Source: an uncultured Lactobacillus sp. (GTDB lineage: Bacteria > Bacillota > Bacilli > Lactobacillales > Lactobacillaceae). From it: a stretch of 42,526 nt of DNA. Location of the stretch: positions 1 to 42,526 of the forward strand of contig CAMKZU010000015.1 of the NCBI GenBank assembly GCA_946477855.1, in the 5' to 3' direction. Of this stretch, positions 22,998 through 32,792 are shown piece by piece. The number at the start of each line of letters is the position of its first letter. Position 1 is the first letter of the stretch. The notes beneath the pieces are model-generated. The model was not told the DNA's origin and made no database searches. It saw only the letters and a list, made by a program, of their open reading frames with translations. Made by a program: the position numbers and the translations under genes.

Positions 22998-24363
22998 AGA
23001 TTTTATCAAAAAATATACTAAGCTTTTAGGTAAGCAAAAGGCTGATCAACTTTTTAATGCAATTAGTGAAAATTCCAAAAATGCATATCGGATTAATTCA
23101 TTGAAAGAAAAGCAAACTCTTTCTTATGCTCAAAGTGAAAAAATCCCGCTAATTCCTGATGCCTATTACGGCAAAATAAGTGGAAAAGATCCTGAATGGG
23201 TGAGCGGAACAGTGTATTCACAAGAACCGGCTGCAATGTTTCCAGCATTTTTTCTTGATGCTCAACCTGGAGAAAAAATTCTTGATTTATGTGCAGCTCC
23301 CGGTGGCAAAAGTACTGCAATTGGCGCACAACTAAAAGGCCAGGGGTTCTTGCTGGCAAATGAAATTTCGCTTAGTCGAGCAAAAATTTTACGTGAAAAT
23401 CTAGAACGTTGGGGAGTAACCAATGCACTAATCACGAGTGAGAAACCGGAAAAATTATCAAAATATTTTTCGCAGTATTTTGATAAAATTCTAGTTGATG
23501 CCCCATGCAGCGGTGAAGGTATGTTTCGCAAAGACCCTCAAGCGATTGAATATTGGTCACAGGATTACGTAATTTTTTGTCAGCAAAGACAAAAAGAGAT
23601 CTTGTCTGCTGCAGTTCAAATGCTTAAGCCGGGAGGAGAACTAATTTATTCAACTTGTACTTTTGCTCCTGAAGAAAATGAACAAATAGTTTCTTGGCTA
23701 ACTAAAACTTTTGGTTTTACAATAATGCCACTAAAAATAAATGAGCAATATATTGACCATGGTCATCCTGAATGGTCAGATAATAATATTGATTTAGTTA
23801 AAACAGCACGTTTTTGGCCTACTGCAAATATTGGAGAAGGACAATATGTCGCAAAGTTAAGGCTTGACGAAAAAATTAAGGATCAAACCTTCACGTCGAC
23901 AAGCAAAAAGTCAAAACACAAGAAGAAACTAAGAAATGCTTTAACTAAATCGGATATACATCTGATTGCAAACGTGTTAGATAATTTTAAATTGCTTCCT
24001 GAGATCGAGAACTGGCAAGTGAATTGTCAGGTAAATAATAATCACGTTTTTATTCCAGCTATAAATACCAATTCTGATACTCATCTTAAAATTTTAGCCA
24101 ATGGCGTTGAGCTGGGTATTTTAAAGAAAAACCGTTTTGAGCCAGGACATCAGCTGGCTATGGTCTTAGCAGGACGAAAGCAGACTAGAGTAGTTGACTT
24201 AAGTAGTAACAATTATTTAAAGTATTTGCATGGAGAAACTATTAAAACTGATTCAGATATAAATGGTTTTATCTTGGTCAGTTTTAAAAACTTTATCTTA
24301 GGCTTTGGCAAAATCAGCAATCATATTATTAAAAACTATTATCCTAAAGGATTACGAATTTAG
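22981..24363 (+). CDS. RsmF-like rRNA cytosine-C5 methyltransferase (RsmB/NOP family)
   Basis: A 460-residue protein with a full RsmB/NOP core: SAM motif LCAAPGGKS at residues 103-111, DAPCSGEGMFRK with Cys176 and YSTCTFAPEENE with Cys226, the two cysteines used by m5C methyltransferases. The C-terminal 160 residues correspond to the RNA-binding (PUA-like) part of RsmF. The likely target is a cytosine of 16S rRNA, but the exact position cannot be read from sequence. AAAGGAA precedes the ATG inside the previous gene, with which it overlaps by 17 bases. Confidence 0.9.
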   Translation: MPKLPEDFIKKYTKLLGKQKADQLFNAISENSKNAYRINSLKEKQTLSYAQSEKIPLIPDAYYGKISGKDPEWVSGTVYSQEPAAMFPAFFLDAQPGEKILDLCAAPGGKSTAIGAQLKGQGFLLANEISLSRAKILRENLERWGVTNALITSEKPEKLSKYFSQYFDKILVDAPCSGEGMFRKDPQAIEYWSQDYVIFCQQRQKEILSAAVQMLKPGGELIYSTCTFAPEENEQIVSWLTKTFGFTIMPLKINEQYIDHGHPEWSDNNIDLVKTARFWPTANIGEGQYVAKLRLDEKIKDQTFTSTSKKSKHKKKLRNALTKSDIHLIANVLDNFKLLPEIENWQVNCQVNNNHVFIPAINTNSDTHLKILANGVELGILKKNRFEPGHQLAMVLAGRKQTRVVDLSSNNYLKYLHGETIKTDSDINGFILVSFKNFILGFGKISNHIIKNYYPKGLRI

Positions 24364-24378
24364 AGAAAGAATAAAAGA

Positions 24379-25164
24379 ATGATTAAACTAATCGCTACCG
24401 ATATGGATGGAACTTGGCTAACTGATCAAAAAACTTATGATCAAGAATTATTTTTGCAAGAATTCCAAATAATGCAAAAAAGAGGCATAAAGTTTGTAGT
24501 TGCAAGTGGAAACCAATTTGAAAATTTGTACTCCCGATTTCCGCAAGTGGCTAATCAGCTTTACTACATTGCAGATAATGGGGCACTCGTAGCTCAAGGC
24601 AGACAAGTAATTCATGTTGATTGCCTTTCTGCAGAGGATTGGCAGACGATTTTACAAATCATCCAAGAATATGATGAAAAAGTAACGGTTTCTGGTCTTG
24701 CCAGTGCATATATTTTAAAAAGTGATGGTCCAGAATATGCAGAAGATTTGAAAAAATATTATGAAAAACTGACAGTCGTTAATAGATTTAATCATCTCGA
24801 TGATCAAGTTTTCAAGGCCACTTTTGATGTTCCAGAAAGTAGAATGTCCACTCTCTTAGCAAAACTTAAACGGGAATACCCTCAAATTGGTTTTGTTTCC
24901 GGCTCAGCCACGTCAATAGATATGTCAACAAAGGGAATGAATAAAGCGCGTGGTCTGCAGTATTTGGGCAGCAAGTACAACATAAGTCCCAAGGAAATGG
25001 TATCTTTTGGCGATAGTGGTAACGATGTGGGAATGTTAAAATATGCAGGCAATAGTTATGCTACAGGAACAGCTCTTCCGAGTGCCAAAAAAGCAGCCAA
25101 CCACATAATAGGATCAAGTAATGATAGCGCTGTTCAAAAGGAAATATGGCGTTTATTAAATTAA
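24379..25164 (+). CDS. Cof-type HAD-superfamily phosphatase
   Basis: A 261-residue protein with the HAD motifs in order: DMDGT (nucleophile Asp8, acid Asp10), ASGNQ (motif II Ser43), Lys185 in STKGMNKARG (motif III) and GDSGND at 211-216 (motif IV). The cap is of the Cof/C2 type. These enzymes dephosphorylate sugar phosphates or cofactors such as FMN or pyridoxal phosphate with broad specificity, so no substrate is assigned. It starts 15 bases after rsmF and ends at the bidirectional terminator. Confidence 0.9.
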   Translation: MIKLIATDMDGTWLTDQKTYDQELFLQEFQIMQKRGIKFVVASGNQFENLYSRFPQVANQLYYIADNGALVAQGRQVIHVDCLSAEDWQTILQIIQEYDEKVTVSGLASAYILKSDGPEYAEDLKKYYEKLTVVNRFNHLDDQVFKATFDVPESRMSTLLAKLKREYPQIGFVSGSATSIDMSTKGMNKARGLQYLGSKYNISPKEMVSFGDSGNDVGMLKYAGNSYATGTALPSAKKAANHIIGSSNDSAVQKEIWRLLN

Positions 25165-25180
25165 ATTATTGTCAAAAATA

Positions 25181-25222
25181 AAAATGAGTACCATAAATTC
25201 TTTAAATCATGGTACTCATTTT
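25181..25222. terminator. Bidirectional terminator between convergent operons
   Basis: AAAATGAGTACCAT pairs perfectly with ATGGTACTCATTTT (14 bases) around a 14-base loop. A T-run follows on the plus strand (to 25224) and, on the minus strand, TTTTTATTTTTG. It serves the HAD gene and, directly after its stop codon, fni. Confidence 0.9.
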
Positions 25223-26239
25223 TTATAATAACTGCTCAATAATATTTTTCAGCGATAAGTCATAATATTTATCAATCTTGGTCAAACTAGAGAGATCGTT
25301 TTGACCGTAAATTGCAAGAAGACAGGCAAGTTCATATTGCCATTCTTCAATAAGGTTTTGCAGGTAATCTGCATCATGTTGCACTAATGCCTGTAAAAAC
25401 ACATTAGAAATGCCAACAAATTTTCCACCCAAGCAAAGACCTTTAAAAACATCTAACGGGTTGCGTACACCACCAGAAACAGTAAATTCAACTTGCTCTT
25501 TAGCTGCCATTAAACTCGAAATAACGGTAGGTAAGCCAATTTTATTAAGATAAGAAACATTATTAGTATTACGTGCATTTTCTATCTGAGCAAAATTAGT
25601 TCCGCCACTACCAGCAACATCGTACAATTTAAAACCTTCATTTTTTAAAGAGCGAATTGTTTTTCTGTCTAGACCAAAACCAACTTCTTTTATGATTATT
25701 GGGACTGTTACTTTCTGACGCAGCTTTTTTAAGTTATCAAGCCAATAAAAGTCTCGATCTCCTTCAGGCATAGCTATTTCTTGTACCACATTTAAATGTA
25801 TTTGTAGTGCATCAGCTTCTAACTCTGTTACAATTTTTTCAGCTTGTTCTGCTGAAGTCTTTGCATTAACGTTTGCTATTAAAGCGCCATCAGGATCTTG
25901 CTGTCTTGCAATCAAAAAGCTATCTAGTAAATTGGGCTCTTTGATTAAAATACTGGCAGAGCCCAAAGCTAATGCAATATTTGTTTTATTAGCTATTCGA
26001 CCTAATTCTTTATTAATTAGATATGATCTGTGAGATCCACCAGTCATAGCATTAATAAAAAACGGGGCCGCAATCTTTTTGCCAAACATTGTAGTTTTTA
26101 TTGCTTCAAGATCAACCTTAGTTTCCGGTAGTGCAGGGCGCACTAAATGCATTTTATCAAAACTATTTGGTTTTTCATCTTGATAAAATTTTTTTGCCAA
26201 ATCTAAATGTTCTTCTTTACGATTAGATCTAATTGACAT
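25223..26239 (-). CDS. fni: Type 2 isopentenyl-diphosphate delta-isomerase
   Basis: A 338-residue FMN-dependent isomerase. The start MSIRSNRKEEHLDLA is typical, and QIHLNVVQE (His148, Gln153, Glu154) holds the active site and metal ligand. The glycine-rich FMN phosphate site is VAGSGGTNFAQIE at about residues 208-220, with SGGVRNPLDVF further on. It interconverts IPP and DMAPP, the last step of the mevalonate pathway encoded by the operon, of which it is the fourth gene. It starts 9 bases after pmk. Confidence 0.95.
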   Translation of the reverse strand: MSIRSNRKEEHLDLAKKFYQDEKPNSFDKMHLVRPALPETKVDLEAIKTTMFGKKIAAPFFINAMTGGSHRSYLINKELGRIANKTNIALALGSASILIKEPNLLDSFLIARQQDPDGALIANVNAKTSAEQAEKIVTELEADALQIHLNVVQEIAMPEGDRDFYWLDNLKKLRQKVTVPIIIKEVGFGLDRKTIRSLKNEGFKLYDVAGSGGTNFAQIENARNTNNVSYLNKIGLPTVISSLMAAKEQVEFTVSGGVRNPLDVFKGLCLGGKFVGISNVFLQALVQHDADYLQNLIEEWQYELACLLAIYGQNDLSSLTKIDKYYDLSLKNIIEQLL

Positions 26240-26248
26240 ATTTTTCCT

Positions 26249-27331
26249 CTAATCAACAACTCGAATTTGGTGTACACGAAAGTCCAATGGCATTATCCCG
26301 TTTTGACGCCATTTGTCTTCAAGAAAAGCAGTATCAGTATTTCTGTCTGCAATTACAATGCCACAATCACCATTGCCGGCACCTGAAGTTTTAGCTGCAC
26401 CGCCAAATGATTCCGCAATGTTAATCAGTTTAGAAAGACGTGGTATCTCAATAGCAATTTGATTTATTTGCGCAAAATGCTGCAGCAGCTTACGATTGAC
26501 GCGTATTTGCTTTTTAATTAACTGAATATCATTATGCTCAAACCCGGCAATCATTTTTAGAACGCATTTGCGGGAAAGCCTGAGAAATTCTTGGTATTGA
26601 CCATTTAAAGCGGCTTTATTGGCATTAGTTTCATCAACTAGTCTTGAGGTGGAGGCAGGCTTTTGACTCCAGCCAATCATCAGTTTTAAGCCGGCGGGAG
26701 GGGTTAAAAGTTGTATCTTCAAACCAGGCCAGGCTTCATTGACCACTTCCGATAATGTTTTATGAGCTAGTTCATTAGCAAGCCATTGTTTATCAAAAGT
26801 CTGATAGGCAATCCAGCCGCCATAAACACTGGCTGCAATGTCACCAGCCGAACCATTTCCTTGCACAGAATAATGCGAAATAGCTGATAATTTATAAACC
26901 AATTCATTACTAAAAGCAACGTTATAAAAACGCAATATTGCTTTAACTGTGGCTACAGTTACAGCAGCACTCGAACCTAAACCATACTTTTTGCCATCAG
27001 AAGAATCTAGATCAGAATTAACATACAAATCATAAACCTTCATCTTGACTTTTTGTTCTAAACAAAATCTTTCCGTATATGAAATAGCAGCCAGGATATA
27101 TTCAAATGGATTATCACGATTGTCAATTACCATTTTTGCTCCCCGTCTGACCCAATGAATAGAACTTTGAGAATATTGTTTAGAATGGATTAATCCAGTT
27201 CCTGATTTTGACTTAATAATTGAAACACGTATAAATTGATTAACTGCGACCAAGATAGCGGGACAATCCTGTTCCAGTACCGCATATTCGCCAGCTATGT
27301 ATAATTTTCCGGGTGCTTGTTCTGTTATCAA
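26249..27331 (-). CDS. mvaK2: Phosphomevalonate kinase
   Basis: A 360-residue GHMP kinase. The start APGKLYIAGEYAVLE is characteristic of phosphomevalonate kinase. The ATP loop is KYGLGSSAAVTVAT and the C-terminal motif KTSGAGNGDCGIVIA. It makes mevalonate 5-diphosphate from the 5-phosphate. Translation appears to start at TTG (complement of 27329-27331), with AGGAG about 10 bases upstream; the first visible residues then match the family start, so the TTG is probably real. Confidence 0.94.
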   Translation of the reverse strand: MITEQAPGKLYIAGEYAVLEQDCPAILVAVNQFIRVSIIKSKSGTGLIHSKQYSQSSIHWVRRGAKMVIDNRDNPFEYILAAISYTERFCLEQKVKMKVYDLYVNSDLDSSDGKKYGLGSSAAVTVATVKAILRFYNVAFSNELVYKLSAISHYSVQGNGSAGDIAASVYGGWIAYQTFDKQWLANELAHKTLSEVVNEAWPGLKIQLLTPPAGLKLMIGWSQKPASTSRLVDETNANKAALNGQYQEFLRLSRKCVLKMIAGFEHNDIQLIKKQIRVNRKLLQHFAQINQIAIEIPRLSKLINIAESFGGAAKTSGAGNGDCGIVIADRNTDTAFLEDKWRQNGIMPLDFRVHQIRVVD

Positions 27332-27367
27332 AAGAATTAAATCTCCTAATCAATTAATTTACATTAA

Positions 27368-28327
27368 CTAGTTCAGACATGAAATACCTGGACCAAAACT
27401 TGCATTTATTATGTTAACATTATGAAATTCGGATACAAACCTATTAGTAATATCTTTTACATTTTTTAATTGACTTAAGATTTTTATATTAGGTCCAGCA
27501 TCTATTGTAAAATAACATTCTATACCTAGTCGCCGTAAATCGGCTACCAGTTTGATTGCTTTAATAGTTGCGGGTTCAAAATATGTAAAACCTGGCTGGG
27601 CAGTTAAATTGACAGCATGCATCTCACAAGCATTCAATTCTGCCAGACTGCCAATGGTTGAAAAATCATTTGCTTTAATAGCGTTAATCATTTGTTCCAA
27701 TTCTATTTGGTTACGCGCTATCCAAGGCATAAAAAAGGGCGACGTTTGCGCCTGCTTCATCCCTTGAGTGGAAGACAAATCTTTTTGTCGGTTATTCAAT
27801 TCAACTACTAACAGCTGCAAATCAACGTCAGGTTTTTCATCTAAAGCATAGGCATAAGATGATTCATCATCGTTTCCTTTTTGCCAAATGGCGAAACCAC
27901 CATAAATTGATCTGCTGGCTGATCCCGAACCTAAACGAGCCAAACGGGATAGTTCGACAGGAGACAAGTTAATGCCATAATGTAGGCAAAAAGCTCCTGC
28001 TAAAGCCGCAAAAGCTGAACTAGAAGAAGCTAATCCTGCAGCTGTTGGAACATGATTATATGATTCAACTTTTAATTTGCCGGTCACAGCAAATTTTTTT
28101 TGCAGTAATTTTAAGAAAGAAAAAACACGATTGCTGCTTGGCCCATTTTGTTTGACACCATTTAGCCAAAATTGATTTTCTGTACTATCTGAAATTTTGG
28201 TGTCAGTATAAAATTTATCAAGCGTCATTGACAAACTGGACATCAAAGGTAAACGTAAACCTGAGTCTGCTTTGCCCCAATATTTGATCAGTGCAATATT
28301 TGTATGGGCACGAACTGTTTTTTCCAT
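27368..28327 (-). CDS. mvaD: Diphosphomevalonate decarboxylase
   Basis: A 319-residue GHMP-family enzyme. HTNIALIKYWGKAD near the N-terminus and PTAAGLASSSSAFAAL around residues 85-105 are hallmarks of the enzyme, and the typical SGSASRSIYGGF follows. It uses ATP to turn mevalonate diphosphate into isopentenyl diphosphate, phosphate and carbon dioxide. It lies 5 bases after mvk, with its GAGG ribosome site inside the end of mvk, and 36 bases before mvaK2. Confidence 0.95.
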   Translation of the reverse strand: MEKTVRAHTNIALIKYWGKADSGLRLPLMSSLSMTLDKFYTDTKISDSTENQFWLNGVKQNGPSSNRVFSFLKLLQKKFAVTGKLKVESYNHVPTAAGLASSSSAFAALAGAFCLHYGINLSPVELSRLARLGSGSASRSIYGGFAIWQKGNDDESSYAYALDEKPDVDLQLLVVELNNRQKDLSSTQGMKQAQTSPFFMPWIARNQIELEQMINAIKANDFSTIGSLAELNACEMHAVNLTAQPGFTYFEPATIKAIKLVADLRRLGIECYFTIDAGPNIKILSQLKNVKDITNRFVSEFHNVNIINASFGPGISCLN

Positions 28328-28332
28328 AAGAA

Positions 28333-29241
28333 TTATATTTCCTCAATCCAACTATTTGCAGCAATTTTTTGACATTCATCGGCTATTTTCACGGCATCTT
28401 CATGATTTTGGCACAAAGCAATTACAATTCCGCCAAGGCCGCTACCAGATAATTTAAACCCTAATGCACCATTTGCAAGAGCAATTTTTTGCAAATGAGC
28501 GATTTTGGCAGTCGAAAGATTAAACGAATTGAGTATCTCTTGGGCACGATTAAAATATAAGCCTACCTTTTCAGAGTCTTGGTTCAACCAGGCGATTTTG
28601 GTCTCGTCTGCCAGTTTGCCTAGTTCTTTAATATTTTCTTTAACACTGGGAACTTTTGTCATCAAATCATGAACCTGACTAACTGCCTTTTTGGTACTGC
28701 CTAATTCACCAGTATCCATTATAAGCAAAGTTGCGCCTAATTTAGCTTTAATTGGCTTGGGACCATCTTTTTGATTAAAAAAGACCAGATAATCTGAATT
28801 AACCGTTGCAGCATCAAGACCTGAAGCTTTACCGTGATTAATCATTTCGGCATGATTAGTGATTTTAATTATCTCTTTTTCCGTTAAGTTAAGTTTGAAA
28901 TAGGCATTCATTGCTCTAGTTGTAGCAAGAGCGACTGTTGCGCTTGAACCTAGGCCGCGTTCGATGGGAATCTCTCCCGTATAGGTTATTTTCAGAGTTT
29001 CTTTACTAGCAGCTTTTGCAAGCATAGTTTTAACAACGTATTTTAGTCCGTCATATTCAGCTGGAGACATAAAAAAAGGCCCCTGATAATGAGCCGTATC
29101 CATCCACGTTTGTTCTGCCGGTTCAACAGTAGTTTTGATATGCAATGATTTGATTGGCAACGCTAAGGCATCATAACCGTAAACTACTGAATGTTCACCT
29201 ATAAGAATAACTTTTCCGTGTGCTAAAAAACTTGATTTCAT
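28333..29241 (-). CDS. mvk: Mevalonate kinase
   Basis: A 302-residue GHMP kinase with AHGKVILIGEHSVVYG at the N-terminus, the ATP loop IERGLGSSATVAL at about residues 93-105 and the C-terminal KLSGSGLGGIVIAL. It phosphorylates mevalonate and is the first gene of the minus-strand operon mvk-mvaD-mvaK2-fni, which supplies isoprenoid precursors for undecaprenyl phosphate and other lipids. The start has AAGGATC about 9 bases upstream. A promoter must lie in the 75 bases shared with rexB, but no good minus-strand hexamer pair was found. Confidence 0.94.
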   Translation of the reverse strand: MKSSFLAHGKVILIGEHSVVYGYDALALPIKSLHIKTTVEPAEQTWMDTAHYQGPFFMSPAEYDGLKYVVKTMLAKAASKETLKITYTGEIPIERGLGSSATVALATTRAMNAYFKLNLTEKEIIKITNHAEMINHGKASGLDAATVNSDYLVFFNQKDGPKPIKAKLGATLLIMDTGELGSTKKAVSQVHDLMTKVPSVKENIKELGKLADETKIAWLNQDSEKVGLYFNRAQEILNSFNLSTAKIAHLQKIALANGALGFKLSGSGLGGIVIALCQNHEDAVKIADECQKIAANSWIEEI

Positions 29242-29258
29242 TTTATTTAAGATCCTTA

Positions 29259-29288
29259 TTGTTTGTAAAAAATTTTGGTTCCTATGCT
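29259..29288 (+). promoter_or_regulatory. Putative promoter of the rexBA-dinG operon
   Basis: TTGTTT at 29259-29264 and TATGCT at 29283-29288 are 18 bases apart. The -10 region TATGCTAAAAT is the same as that in front of trmK. Confidence 0.5.
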
Positions 29289-29316
29289 AAAATAATGACA
29301 AAGGAGAAGAGAACAG

Positions 29317-32300
29317 ATGATCAAAATTTTAGTCGGTCGCCAAACCGATCCCATGCAAGAAAAAATTTTACAGGAAGCAGTACAAAATTATCAGCACTTT
29401 CCTGATCATAAAACTTTTGTCATCGTTCCTAACCATATTAAGTTTACCACAGAAGTCAGAGCAATAAATAGAGTGGCCACTAGTCAAAAGCATATTGAAC
29501 AGTCTGTCAAAAATCTACAGGTTTTATCATTTTCTCGCTTAGCTTGGTTTTTCTTAAAAGATGCAAAAAAAGGGTTGCCAACAGAACTTGATGATGCCGC
29601 TGCGGCGATGCTGCTTGCAAAAATCATTGACCAAAAGAAAGAACAGCTGCACCTTTTTCAAACTACCGACTTAAATCCAGGCTTAATAAAACAATTATAC
29701 GATTCAATTTTGCAAGTCCGCGAAGGCAATTTGAATCTCGATGATATCGACCTGGATGCGCTTGAACTTGAAACCAAAAATAAAATTTCTGATCTCAAAG
29801 TTATCTATTCGGCTTTTATTGAAGCCATTACGGGCAAATTTTCTACCTCAAATGAGATCCAACTGCAGTTAAATGAATTTTTGGCCACACAAAAAAATTT
29901 AGCTCACGCAGACTTTTACTTTAGCGATTTTTCTCATTTTTCCCTGCAGGAATGTTTAACCGTCAAACTATTGATGACTAAAGCCCATAGTGTCACACTG
30001 GCTTTTAAAACAAAAATGGGCGAAATTAACCCTAAACCTGAATCGGGAGATTATGATTACGTCATTCAGACTACTATCAGTAAACTTTTGCAATATATTA
30101 AAGCTCATAATTTGGCACATCAAATAATAAACACAGCTGTCAATCCCAGACCCAGTAAAAGAGAATTGCTTAACGAATTTTGGACTGGGGCTGTTAGCAA
30201 TATTGGTGAGCTTAAGCAAGTGCAGCTCGTGCGTGCAGATAACAGATATGCAGAGGCGTATTATGTAGCTCATACCATTTACCAGCAAGTTGCACTGCGG
30301 CACTACCGCTACCGCGATTTCTTGGTTCTGGCACCGAATCTGCATGAATATGAAACTTATTTAACCCCAATTTTACGGCAAAATCAAATTCCTTTCTTTA
30401 ATGATTTACAACAGGAAATGAAGTATCATCCTCTGGTGGTCTTAATTGAGAATATTGCCCAGTTAGTGACTAGGCCTCTGCAGACCCAAAACTTGCTGGC
30501 GATAATGAAAACCCGCTTGATAATACCTGACTGGTATCAAGATGAAACTGCTTATGTGTATGATGTTGATCAATTAGAAAATTTTGTCCTCGCCCATGGC
30601 ATCAACCATAATTTATGGCGGAGAAACTTTGCGGAATATATGGCAGCAGAAGTCATAGGATTAGACAAAATTCCCGAAGAAGTAAATAAAATAGAAAAAT
30701 TAAAGAATTATTTTATCAAACAAATAACCCAGCTTTTTAATAATTTAAAAGAAGAAAAGGATACCCAAAAAGCTATTACGACATTTTTTAATTTTTTAAT
30801 TAATAATAGAGTCAATGAAGTTTTAGAAAAATGGCGGGCTGATGCCCAAGAAAGCGGAGCTTTACAAGAAGCTAGGCAGTCAGAACAGGTTTGGGATCTT
30901 TTGATCAATCTGCTGCATGATTATCTATTAATTAACCCTGATAATTTTGATCTAAGAGGCTTTTTTGCAGTTCTGATTAACGGCTTTAAGGAAGCTACAT
31001 TTTCTCAAATTCCAGCTACTCTGGACGCTGTAAATTTATCCGAAATGGGTATTGTTCAAGTTAGTGGCTACAAACAGGTTTTTATTATGGGAGCAACAGT
31101 AAACGGCTTACCACAAATGCAGAATACCCCAGGCTTTCTAAGTACAGAAAATCTGGCTGAATTAAAAAAAGATTTTGGCGAGGACTCCTATATTGAAGAT
31201 AAACAACAGCTAAGCAATTGGGATCAAAATTACCAGTTTGGTAATTGCCTGGCTCTAGCACAGGATAAGGTTTATTTATCATATTCTTTAGCAACTGATG
31301 AGGGTAGTACTGTGCAGCCTTCAATTTATTATGAAAGGTTTAAAACAGCTGGTGCCCCAGAATTTTCGCAACACAATTTACCTGAAGAATACAGTCAACT
31401 GTTATCTTTTATAACCAATCCCCAAGCAAGTTTAGGATATTTAAGTTATCTTAACCAGGCAAAAAAAGACATTGATGTTAAAGAATTGTTAAAGCTAACC
31501 GCTAAACTTTTACCGCAAAAAACAGCTAAAGTCATAGAGGGAAGTAATTTTATAAATGAACCCCAAAATATCGGCCCTGATTTGGCACAAAAATTATATG
31601 GGTCAAACCTCAATTCTTCAGTTTCTCAGTTGGAAACCTTTTATGAAAATTCATACGAATATTTTTTAACATATGGCTTACGCCTTCATAAGAGATTTGA
31701 AAATCAATTTGATTTTATACAAGCTGGCAATTATTTCCACGAAACTTTTGATCGTTTGGTTAAGGAACTAAATGACCGTTCACTTGATTTAAAAGAAATT
31801 GATGATGAAACACTTAATCAGTTACTGGAAATTGCACGTACCAAAATGAAAGGCGAAGCCAGATACCAGCAATTATTAAATGATCCATTCAATGAGTTTT
31901 TATTTAAATGCCTTGATCAAACTACCAGTAAAGTGGCAAGCAATTGGCACCATGCAGTTTCCAAAACCCCTCTGCGTGCTAAATATTCAGAGCTCAGTTT
32001 TGGAAAAGGTGAGCAGGTGCAAGGACTTAACTTTAAGCTGCCAGGCATAAAAGGCAATCATTACGTTAATTTAAGAGGAAAAATAGATCGAGTTGATTTG
32101 GCTCAGGTTCCAGAGCAAAACGAATTAATTGCTCAAGTAATTGATTATAAATCCTCAGCTAAAAAATTTGATCTGGGATTATTTTACGAAGGTATTTCTT
32201 TACAAATGGTTTCATATCTAGATGTTTTAATGCAAAACCACAAATTCTTTGCTGGTTCTGAACCACTCTCACTTTTAGGTGCTTTTTACCAAACAGTTAC

Positions 32301-32790
32301 CAGACAAACTGAGAGGCTAAATAGCAAAAACTTGTATAACACTAATTTGCAGATAAAAGAAGACTACTTAGATGGCCAAATTAAACTTAAATATACCGGT
32401 TTAATTAATGACGACCAGCTATTAATGCTCGCTGCTGAGCCTGACTTAAATAACCCACGTAGTACTTCTTCCATTTATGCCGGAGTTAGTTCCACAAAAG
32501 ATGGATCTTTAAAATTTGGTGGCAATTATTTCAATAGTGATGAATTTGAATTATTGCTCAAATACGACGAAGAGCTTATTAAAGATGCCTCCAGTCAAAT
32601 TTTAGCGGGAAAAGTAAAGTTAAATCCCTATAAATATGGGAATGGAAAAAATGCCTTAACTTATTCAGACTTTCGTGATATTTTCTTTTTTGATGCCATG
32701 TTGAAAGAAAATAAATATCATCAAGTAGGAAGCCTGAAAAGGGAGGAACTGTTGGAAAAGATAAAAAAACGGCTAAAGGAGAGAAATTAA
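29317..32790 (+). CDS. rexB: ATP-dependent helicase/exonuclease subunit B (RexB/AddB)
   Basis: A 1157-residue protein. The N-terminus ([15 protein letters not shown]) lacks the GxxGxGKT Walker A of Bacillus AddB, as in the RexB form of lactobacilli and streptococci. The C-terminal RecB-type nuclease motif is visible: VIDYKSS with Asp943 and Lys945, then the QMVSYLDVL helix. I see no four-cysteine iron-sulfur pattern around the nuclease. With RexA it resects double-strand ends for recombination and degrades foreign linear DNA. AAAGGAG precedes the ATG, and rexA starts 2 bases after its stop. Confidence 0.92.
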   Translation: MIKILVGRQTDPMQEKILQEAVQNYQHFPDHKTFVIVPNHIKFTTEVRAINRVATSQKHIEQSVKNLQVLSFSRLAWFFLKDAKKGLPTELDDAAAAMLLAKIIDQKKEQLHLFQTTDLNPGLIKQLYDSILQVREGNLNLDDIDLDALELETKNKISDLKVIYSAFIEAITGKFSTSNEIQLQLNEFLATQKNLAHADFYFSDFSHFSLQECLTVKLLMTKAHSVTLAFKTKMGEINPKPESGDYDYVIQTTISKLLQYIKAHNLAHQIINTAVNPRPSKRELLNEFWTGAVSNIGELKQVQLVRADNRYAEAYYVAHTIYQQVALRHYRYRDFLVLAPNLHEYETYLTPILRQNQIPFFNDLQQEMKYHPLVVLIENIAQLVTRPLQTQNLLAIMKTRLIIPDWYQDETAYVYDVDQLENFVLAHGINHNLWRRNFAEYMAAEVIGLDKIPEEVNKIEKLKNYFIKQITQLFNNLKEEKDTQKAITTFFNFLINNRVNEVLEKWRADAQESGALQEARQSEQVWDLLINLLHDYLLINPDNFDLRGFFAVLINGFKEATFSQIPATLDAVNLSEMGIVQVSGYKQVFIMGATVNGLPQMQNTPGFLSTENLAELKKDFGEDSYIEDKQQLSNWDQNYQFGNCLALAQDKVYLSYSLATDEGSTVQPSIYYERFKTAGAPEFSQHNLPEEYSQLLSFITNPQASLGYLSYLNQAKKDIDVKELLKLTAKLLPQKTAKVIEGSNFINEPQNIGPDLAQKLYGSNLNSSVSQLETFYENSYEYFLTYGLRLHKRFENQFDFIQAGNYFHETFDRLVKELNDRSLDLKEIDDETLNQLLEIARTKMKGEARYQQLLNDPFNEFLFKCLDQTTSKVASNWHHAVSKTPLRAKYSELSFGKGEQVQGLNFKLPGIKGNHYVNLRGKIDRVDLAQVPEQNELIAQVIDYKSSAKKFDLGLFYEGISLQMVSYLDVLMQNHKFFAGSEPLSLLGAFYQTVTRQTERLNSKNLYNTNLQIKEDYLDGQIKLKYTGLINDDQLLMLAAEPDLNNPRSTSSIYAGVSSTKDGSLKFGGNYFNSDEFELLLKYDEELIKDASSQILAGKVKLNPYKYGNGKNALTYSDFRDIFFFDAMLKENKYHQVGSLKREELLEKIKKRLKERN

Positions 32791-32792
32791 AG

